A DNA stretch of 64,000 nucleotides from Lentzea jiangxiensis. Lineage in GTDB: Bacteria; Actinomycetota; Actinomycetes; Mycobacteriales; Pseudonocardiaceae. The translations under genes were made by a program, and so were the position numbers. Within the stretch, counting starts at the first letter, position 1, and every line of letters begins with the position of its first letter. The notes under the pieces were generated by a model, which made no database searches, had not been told where the DNA came from, and saw only the letters and a program-made list of their open reading frames with translations. The stretch covers positions 62,001-126,000 of the forward strand of contig NZ_FNIX01000010.1 of the NCBI RefSeq assembly GCF_900104175.1, written 5' to 3'. Positions 58,411 to 64,000 of this stretch are shown here, piece by piece.

Positions 58411-58908
58411 ATGTCTCGTGTCCTGGTGATCTTCCTGCAGGCCCTGCTCGCCATCGCGTTCCTCGGCGGGCTGTTCGCACAGGTCGCGGTGATCCCGGCG
58501 ACCGCGGCGAACGAGGTCGAGCTGTTCCCGCCCTACGAGGCCGTGAGAGTGCCGTTCGTGGTCTCCGCGATCGTCTTCGTCGCGTGCCTCCAGGTGCTGG
58601 CGGTGGCGCTGGGAGGGGTGCTGCACCGCGCGGGTGAGGGCACCGTGTTCGAGCCGGGCTCGGTCACGTGGACGAACGTCGCGATCGGGGCCATCGCCGC
58701 CGGCGCGCTGGTCCTCGCGTGGCTGTTCGTCTTCGTCACGTTCGCCGACATCCCGTCGCCCGCCGACGGCATGGAGGTCCTCGGGCTGTGGATGGGATCC
58801 GCCGCCGGAACCGTCGCGGCGGCCGGTGCCGCCCTGGTGGTCGTGGTCGGGCGGCAGTGGCTCCGCCGGGCGGTCGAACAGCGCGCGGAACTCGACCAGG
58901 TCGTCTGA
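58411..58908 (+). CDS. DUF2975-like four-helix membrane protein
   Basis: The 165-residue protein has four transmembrane helices with a short EVELFPPYEAVRVPF loop between the first two, as in DUF2975 proteins. These usually pair with a small Cro/C1 HTH gene directly downstream; here gdh's terminator follows instead, so the partner regulator is absent or elsewhere. Possible role in membrane-linked sensing. The promoter sits directly before the ATG. Confidence 0.75.
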   Translation: MSRVLVIFLQALLAIAFLGGLFAQVAVIPATAANEVELFPPYEAVRVPFVVSAIVFVACLQVLAVALGGVLHRAGEGTVFEPGSVTWTNVAIGAIAAGALVLAWLFVFVTFADIPSPADGMEVLGLWMGSAAGTVAAAGAALVVVVGRQWLRRAVEQRAELDQVV

Positions 58909-58920
58909 CGTTCAACTGAC

Positions 58921-58958
58921 ACCGGGGCGCCGCGAAGGGGATTTCGCGGCGCCCCGGT
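58921..58958. terminator. 16-bp perfect stem terminator between DUF2975 and gdh
   Basis: ACCGGGGCGCCGCGAA pairs fully with TTCGCGGCGCCCCGGT around GGGGAT. It lies 13 bases past the DUF2975 stop and 17 bases past the convergent gdh stop, so it serves both. Confidence 0.92.
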
Positions 58959-58974
58959 TCGTGCTCCGTGCGTG

Positions 58975-61900
58975 CTACCTGACCATGCTCCGCACCTGGC
59001 GGGCGGCGACGGACAGGGTCGCCAGGTCCAACTGGTGGACCCGGTTGATCTCCTCCAGCGCACCGCGCGAGCGGGCCAGGCGGGAAGCGTTGGCCTGCTC
59101 CCACTTGGAGATCTTCTCGGTGGCCGTGTCGCCCTCGTCGCTCGCCCTCAGCACGTCGAGGGAGATCGCCCGCAGCGACGAGTAGAAGTCGTCGCGCAGA
59201 GCCAGGCGGGCCAGGGCGTGCCAGCGGTTGCCGCGCTCCAGGCTCGTCACCGAGTCCAGCATGTGGTCGATGTCGAGGTGGTCGGACAGCGCGAAGTACA
59301 GCTCGGCCGTCTCGCGGTGCGTGCGCTCCGGACCCGCGCCGCCGGTCGGGCCGAACTCGCGCTCGGCCAGCTCGGCGATCTCGGTGACGTCGAGCAGCCC
59401 GTACATGTAGAGCAGCGCGGCCACCTTGCGGGCCAGCTCGGCCGGGACGCCCTGCTCCACGTACCGGTCCGCCTTGCCCGCGACCACGGCCAGTTCCTTG
59501 CCCTGCAACAGGTCGAAGGCGTACGGGCTCAGCTCCTCGACCACGCCGCGGAAGCGGTTGATCGCGGAGCCGACCGCGAGCGGCTGCGGGCGGTTCGACA
59601 GCAGCCAGCGGGACGCGCGGTCGAGCAACCGGCGGGTCTCCAGGACCATGCTGTCCTGCACGTCCGTCGGCACCGCGGTGTCCAGCGCCTCGATCTCCCG
59701 CCAGATCGACGGCAGGTCGAAGACCTGGGTGACGACGGCGTACGCGCGAACCGCGTCCGTCGCCGACGCGCTCATCTCCTCGGCCAGGCGGAAGGCGTAG
59801 GAGATGCCACCACCGTCGACGACCTCGTTCACCACGACGGTCGTGATGATCTGCCGCGCCAGCGGGTGGTTCGGGATCTCCGCGCCGAACCGCTCGCGCA
59901 GCAGGCTCGGGAAGTAGTCCGGGAGCTTGCGGGTGAACGTGTCGATCGTCGGGATGTCGCTCGCGAGCAGCTCTTCCTTCAGCGTGAGCTTCGTGAACGC
60001 GAGGAGCGTGGCGAGCTCCGGCGAGGTGAGGCCCGCGCCGTTCTTCTCCAGCGCCTTGAACTCCGCGACGCTCGGCAGCGCCTCCAGCTTGCGGTTGAGC
60101 GCCCCGCGCGCCTCCAGGTCGGCCGTGAGACGCGCGTGCACCGACAGCATCGGAGCGGCGTGCGCCCGGCTGACGCCGAGGACGCTGTTCTGCGAGTAGT
60201 TGTCCGCCAGCACGAGCTCGCCGACCTCGTCGGTCATCTCGGCGAGGACCTCGTTGCGCTGCTGCTGCTCCACCGAGCCCTCGCGGACCAGGTGGTCCAG
60301 CAGGATCTTGATGTTGACCTCGTGGTCGGAGCAGTCGACGCCCGCGGAGTTGTCGAGCGCGTCGGTGTTGACCTTGCCGCCGCCGCGCGCGAACTCGATG
60401 CGGCCGCGCTGGGTGAGACCCAGGTTGCCACCCTCGCCGATGACCTTGACGCGCAGCTCGTTGCCGTCGACGCGGATCGAGTCGTTCGCCTTGTCGCCGA
60501 CGTCGGCGTGCGACTCGGTCGACGCCTTGACGTACGTGCCGATGCCGCCGTTCCAGAGCAGGTCGACCGGCGCGAGCAGGATCGCCTTCTTGAGCTCCGG
60601 CGGGGACAGCTTCGCGACGCCCTCGGGCAGGCCCAGTGCGACGCGGGCCTGTTCGGAGATCGGGATCGACTTGGCCGTCAGCGGGAAGACGCCGCCGCCC
60701 TCGCTGATCAGCGAGCGGTCGTAGTCGTCCCACGACGAGCGCGGGACGGTGAACAACCGCACCCGCTCGGCGAACGAGGTGGCCGCGACCGGGTTCGGGT
60801 CGATGAAGATGTGCCGGTGGTCGAACGCGGCCACGAGCCGGATGTGCTCGGACAGCATCATGCCGTTGCCGAACACGTCACCGGACATGTCGCCGATGCC
60901 GACGACGGTGAACTCCTCGGTCTGCGTGTCCACGCCGAGCTCGCGGAACGAGCGCTTCACGCTCTCCCACGCGCCCTTGGCCGTGATGCCCATGGCCTTG
61001 TGGTCGTAGCCGATCGAGCCACCGGACGCGAACGCGTCGCCCAGCCAGAAGCCGTAGCTCTGGCTCACGCCGTTCGCGATGTCGGAGAACGTCGCGGTGC
61101 CCTTGTCCGCCGCCACGACCAGGTACGTGTCATCGCCGTCGTAGCGCACGACCTGCGACGCGGGCACGACCTCGTTGTTGATCAGGTTGTCGGTGAGGTC
61201 GAGCAGGCCCGAGATGAACATCTTGTAGCAGGCGATGCCCTCGGCCATGAAGTTCTCGCGGTCGATGCCGGGGTCACCGGTCGCCGGGATCGGGCGCTTG
61301 ACGACGAAGCCGCCCTTGGCGCCGACCGGCACGATCACCGCGTTCTTCACGGCCTGCGCCTTCACCAGGCCGAGGATCTCCGTGCGGAAGTCCTCGCGGC
61401 GGTCGGACCAGCGCAGGCCACCGCGCGCGACGCTGCCGAAGCGCAGGTGCACGCCCTCGACCCGGGGCGAGTACACGAAGATCTCGAACTTCGGCCGCGG
61501 CTGCGGCAGGTCCGGGATCGCCTGCGGGTCGAGCTTGACCGACAGGTACGGCCGGGCGTTGCCGTCGGTGTCGCGGAAGAAGTAGTTCGTCCGCAGCGTG
61601 GCGTTGATCAGCGTGAGCAGGCTGCGCAGGATCCGGTCCGCGTCGAGGCTCGTCACGTCGTCGATCAGCTTGCCGGTCTCGACGACCATCGTCTCGGTGC
61701 GGTCGGCGCGCGTCGCGTCGTCCAGGCGCGGGTCGAACCGGGACTCGAACAACGCCACCAGCGCGATCGCCACGCTCGTGTGGCTGAGCACGGCGTCCTC
61801 GATGTAGTCCTGCGAGTACGGCGTGCCTGCCTGGCGCAGGTACTTCGCGTACGCGCGCAGCATCGCGGCCTGCTGCCAGGTGAGCCCGGCCTGCAGCACC

Positions 61901-63906
61901 AGCGAGTTGAACCGGTCGACCTCGGCCTCGCCCCGCCAGACCGCGGCGAACGCGTCCTGGAAGCGCACCCGCACGTGGTCGAGGTCTTCGTCGGACAGCT
62001 GCGCGAGCGCGGCCTTGTCGATGCGCAGGCCGAAGTCGTAGATCCAGCACTGCACGCCGTCTTCGCGGGCGATCTCGTACGGCCGCTCGTCGACCACGAT
62101 GACGCCCATGCGCTGCAGCATCGGCAGCACGTCGGACAGGGTGATGCCCTCACCGGTCACGAACAGCTTGAAGCGCCGCTCCCCCGGCTCGGCGTTGTCC
62201 GGCACGTAGAACACCATGTCGAGGTCGCCCTCGGCGAGCCGCTCGATGCGGCGGTAGTCCTCGAGACCGGTGGAGGCCGGGAAGTCCTCCTTGTAGGCCT
62301 CCGGGAAGACCGCGGCGAACCGCTGGCCCTGCTCCGTGGCCGACTCGGCGCCGTCGCCGCCGACCGCCTCCACCATGCGGTCGTCCCAGCTGCGGACGGC
62401 CTCGGCGAGCTTGGCCTGGATCGCGTGGACGTCCGGCTCCAGCATGCGCGCCGGGTCCGTGTGCACCATGAAGTGCACGCGGGCCAGGGCGGACTCGCCG
62501 ATGCGCGCGCTGTACTCGAGGTTCAGGCCACCGAGTTCGGCGAGCAGCACCTCCTGCATCGCGAGGCGGCTCGTCGTCGTGTAGCGGTCGCGCGGCAGGT
62601 AGACCAGGCACGAGAAGAAGCGGCCGAACGGGTCGCGGCGCAGGAACAGCCGCAGCCGGCGGCGTTCCGCGAGCGCGATGACACCCGTGGTCGTCTGGTA
62701 GAGCGTCTCCGCGTCGACCGAGAACAGCTCGGTGCGCGGGTAGTTCTGGATCACCTCGAGCATCCGCTGGCCCGAGTAGGACTGCAGCGGGAAGCCCGCG
62801 CGGTGGATGACCTCGCGCACGCGGCGCTCGATCACCGGGATGTCGAGCACGTCCTCGTGCAGCGCGGTGGTGCTGAAGATGCCCAGGAAGCGGTGCTCAC
62901 CGGAGACGTTGCCCTCGGCGTCGAACGTCTTCACGCCGACGTAGTACGGGTAGACGCTGCGGTGCACGCTGCTCTGCGCACTCGCCTGCGTGAGCACCAG
63001 CAGCTCGGGGCTGAGCGCCTGCGCGCCGTTGTCCGGGCCGGCGGTGAGGCTGCGAGCGGCGAGGCTGTCCTGGCGCAGCACGCCCAGGCCGCTCGCGAGC
63101 ACGGCCCGCAGAGCCGGTTCGCCGTCCTCGTGCACCAGCTCGTACTGCCGGTAGCCCATGAACGTGAAGTGCCCGTCCGCCAGCCACTGGAGCAGCTTCG
63201 CACCGTCGGTGGTGGACTCCGACGAGTCCTTCTCGAGCTCGCCGGCCAGCTGCAGCGCCGTGGCGACCATGCGGTCGGTGTCCTCGACGACCTCGCGGAC
63301 GTCGGTCAGCACCGCCTGCAGCCGGGTCTCGAGCTCGCGGGCGCGGCCGGCGTCGGTGATGAGGTCGACCTCGATGTTCATCCAGGACTCGGCCAGCGCG
63401 TCCGCCGGCGGATCCGCCGGGTCGGCCGTCGGCAGCACCTCCGTGCGCTCACCGGTGACCGGGTCGCGCCGCACCACGACGATCGGGTGCACGACGCGCT
63501 GGACCTGCACGCCCGCCCGCGTGAGCTCGGACGCGACCGAGTCCACGAGGTACGGCATGTCGTCGGTGACGACCTGCACGACGGTGACAGGGCACTGCCA
63601 CCCGTCGGCGCTGCGCGTCGGGTTGAGGATGCGCACCACGGCGCGTCCGGGGACGCGGCTCTCGGCGAGCTGGTAGTTCGACCGCACCGCTCCGACCAGG
63701 TCCACCGGGTCGTCGTCGTTGACCTCCTCGGCGGGCACGTGGCGGTAGAAAAGGCGGATCAGGTCTGCGAGTTCGGGGGCATTGGCGGCGGCCCGTTCGA
63801 TCAGCTCGTCACGGACCTGCTCAGGACTGGCCGTTCGACTGCCATCAGCCGCGGCGGGGGCCGCGGAGACGTCATCGGTTCGGGTCGGGGCTCCAGTCGA
63901 GGTCAT
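58975..63906 (-). CDS. gdh: NAD-specific glutamate dehydrogenase, 180-kDa class
   Basis: The 1643-residue enzyme is the large NAD-GDH type of Streptomyces, Mycobacterium and Pseudomonas. About 700 N-terminal residues are regulatory (ACT-like, helical), then the catalytic core with RGGLRWSDRREDFRTEILGL and the lysine-bearing GAKGGFVVKRP (near residue 866), GDMSGDVFGNGMMLS, and a long C-terminal helical part ending AARQVRSMVR. It deaminates glutamate to 2-oxoglutarate for carbon/nitrogen balance and is commonly controlled by PknG/GarA-type phosphoswitch in actinobacteria. ATG 63906 has GGAG upstream; 94 bp remain to the window edge. Complete. Confidence 0.96.
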   Translation of the reverse strand: MTSTGAPTRTDDVSAAPAAADGSRTASPEQVRDELIERAAANAPELADLIRLFYRHVPAEEVNDDDPVDLVGAVRSNYQLAESRVPGRAVVRILNPTRSADGWQCPVTVVQVVTDDMPYLVDSVASELTRAGVQVQRVVHPIVVVRRDPVTGERTEVLPTADPADPPADALAESWMNIEVDLITDAGRARELETRLQAVLTDVREVVEDTDRMVATALQLAGELEKDSSESTTDGAKLLQWLADGHFTFMGYRQYELVHEDGEPALRAVLASGLGVLRQDSLAARSLTAGPDNGAQALSPELLVLTQASAQSSVHRSVYPYYVGVKTFDAEGNVSGEHRFLGIFSTTALHEDVLDIPVIERRVREVIHRAGFPLQSYSGQRMLEVIQNYPRTELFSVDAETLYQTTTGVIALAERRRLRLFLRRDPFGRFFSCLVYLPRDRYTTTSRLAMQEVLLAELGGLNLEYSARIGESALARVHFMVHTDPARMLEPDVHAIQAKLAEAVRSWDDRMVEAVGGDGAESATEQGQRFAAVFPEAYKEDFPASTGLEDYRRIERLAEGDLDMVFYVPDNAEPGERRFKLFVTGEGITLSDVLPMLQRMGVIVVDERPYEIAREDGVQCWIYDFGLRIDKAALAQLSDEDLDHVRVRFQDAFAAVWRGEAEVDRFNSLVLQAGLTWQQAAMLRAYAKYLRQAGTPYSQDYIEDAVLSHTSVAIALVALFESRFDPRLDDATRADRTETMVVETGKLIDDVTSLDADRILRSLLTLINATLRTNYFFRDTDGNARPYLSVKLDPQAIPDLPQPRPKFEIFVYSPRVEGVHLRFGSVARGGLRWSDRREDFRTEILGLVKAQAVKNAVIVPVGAKGGFVVKRPIPATGDPGIDRENFMAEGIACYKMFISGLLDLTDNLINNEVVPASQVVRYDGDDTYLVVAADKGTATFSDIANGVSQSYGFWLGDAFASGGSIGYDHKAMGITAKGAWESVKRSFRELGVDTQTEEFTVVGIGDMSGDVFGNGMMLSEHIRLVAAFDHRHIFIDPNPVAATSFAERVRLFTVPRSSWDDYDRSLISEGGGVFPLTAKSIPISEQARVALGLPEGVAKLSPPELKKAILLAPVDLLWNGGIGTYVKASTESHADVGDKANDSIRVDGNELRVKVIGEGGNLGLTQRGRIEFARGGGKVNTDALDNSAGVDCSDHEVNIKILLDHLVREGSVEQQQRNEVLAEMTDEVGELVLADNYSQNSVLGVSRAHAAPMLSVHARLTADLEARGALNRKLEALPSVAEFKALEKNGAGLTSPELATLLAFTKLTLKEELLASDIPTIDTFTRKLPDYFPSLLRERFGAEIPNHPLARQIITTVVVNEVVDGGGISYAFRLAEEMSASATDAVRAYAVVTQVFDLPSIWREIEALDTAVPTDVQDSMVLETRRLLDRASRWLLSNRPQPLAVGSAINRFRGVVEELSPYAFDLLQGKELAVVAGKADRYVEQGVPAELARKVAALLYMYGLLDVTEIAELAEREFGPTGGAGPERTHRETAELYFALSDHLDIDHMLDSVTSLERGNRWHALARLALRDDFYSSLRAISLDVLRASDEGDTATEKISKWEQANASRLARSRGALEEINRVHQLDLATLSVAARQVRSMVR

Positions 63907-64000
63907 CTTCAGGCGACTCCACGCTATCCGGCACCTCTGTGTGCCGGGTCCGACCCCACCCTAGATGGGGTGGCGGCCGTCAACGGCAACGGGAGGGGCT

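Overview
The window is a high-GC (about 70%) chromosome segment of a Gram-positive actinomycete. Supporting signs are frequent GTG/TTG starts, GTGA stop/start overlaps, Tat/lipobox secreted proteins, an Eis-type acetyltransferase, a mycothiol-reductase-like DsbA protein, paired ClpP1/ClpP2, a SARP/AfsR-type regulator and the 1643-residue NAD-glutamate dehydrogenase. Gene order and protein style suggest Pseudonocardiales (Lentzea/Saccharothrix/Amycolatopsis-like); this placement is inference.

Layout. 1-9.2 kb: 3' part of an FdhF/YdeP molybdopterin oxidoreductase, a small ArsR-type operon, an FAD oxidoreductase, fdhD overlapping a class III CoA-transferase, and three alpha/beta-hydrolase or beta-lactamase-fold enzymes. 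9.2-13.6 kb: clpX, clpP2, clpP1 and tig, the housekeeping proteostasis block. 14.1-24.1 kb: a LysR regulator, then a LacI-controlled locus (solute-binding lipoprotein, two permeases, GH5_18-like beta-mannosidase, GH38 alpha-mannosidase, secreted GH18 enzyme) that reads as a pathway for releasing, importing and dismantling high-mannose N-glycans. 24.1-24.7 kb: a decayed cytochrome P450 and a 58-residue protein. 24.8-29.9 kb: a glycine-betaine/choline type ABC importer with a double permease and two ProX-like binding proteins. 29.9-35.9 kb: a 588-residue unknown protein, tRNA-Pro(TGG), tRNA-Gly(TCC), an HxlR-type redox/ligand switch, HIT, metallo-beta-lactamase and ComB-like proteins. 35.9-47.3 kb: rpiB-nei, Eis, aldehyde dehydrogenase, DsbA-like reductase, pepN, GNAT, DUF5130, MFS. 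47.5-48.1 kb: a 196-residue protein built almost entirely from 20 copies of the hexapeptide DSVRIT. 48.1-64 kb: HNH nuclease, S9 peptidase, MscS channel, truncated haemoglobin, GH13 alpha-glucosidase, AfsR-type regulator, thioesterase pair, DUF2975 membrane protein and gdh.

The set clpX-clpP2-clpP1-tig ... nei-rpiB-DsbA-pepN ... HNH-glbO-aglA ... thioesterase-gdh is, from memory, the same set in nearly the same order as Mycobacterium tuberculosis Rv2457c-Rv2476c. The carbohydrate, betaine and hypothetical genes between tig and rpiB (about 14-35.9 kb), and the genes between pepN and the haemoglobin, therefore look like lineage-specific additions to a conserved backbone.

The most unusual object is the DSVRIT repeat protein: its hexapeptide is invariant in all 20 copies while the codons vary freely, including TCN and AGC serines, which argues for selection on the protein. 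It lies beside a divergently transcribed MFS exporter and resembles no family I can name.
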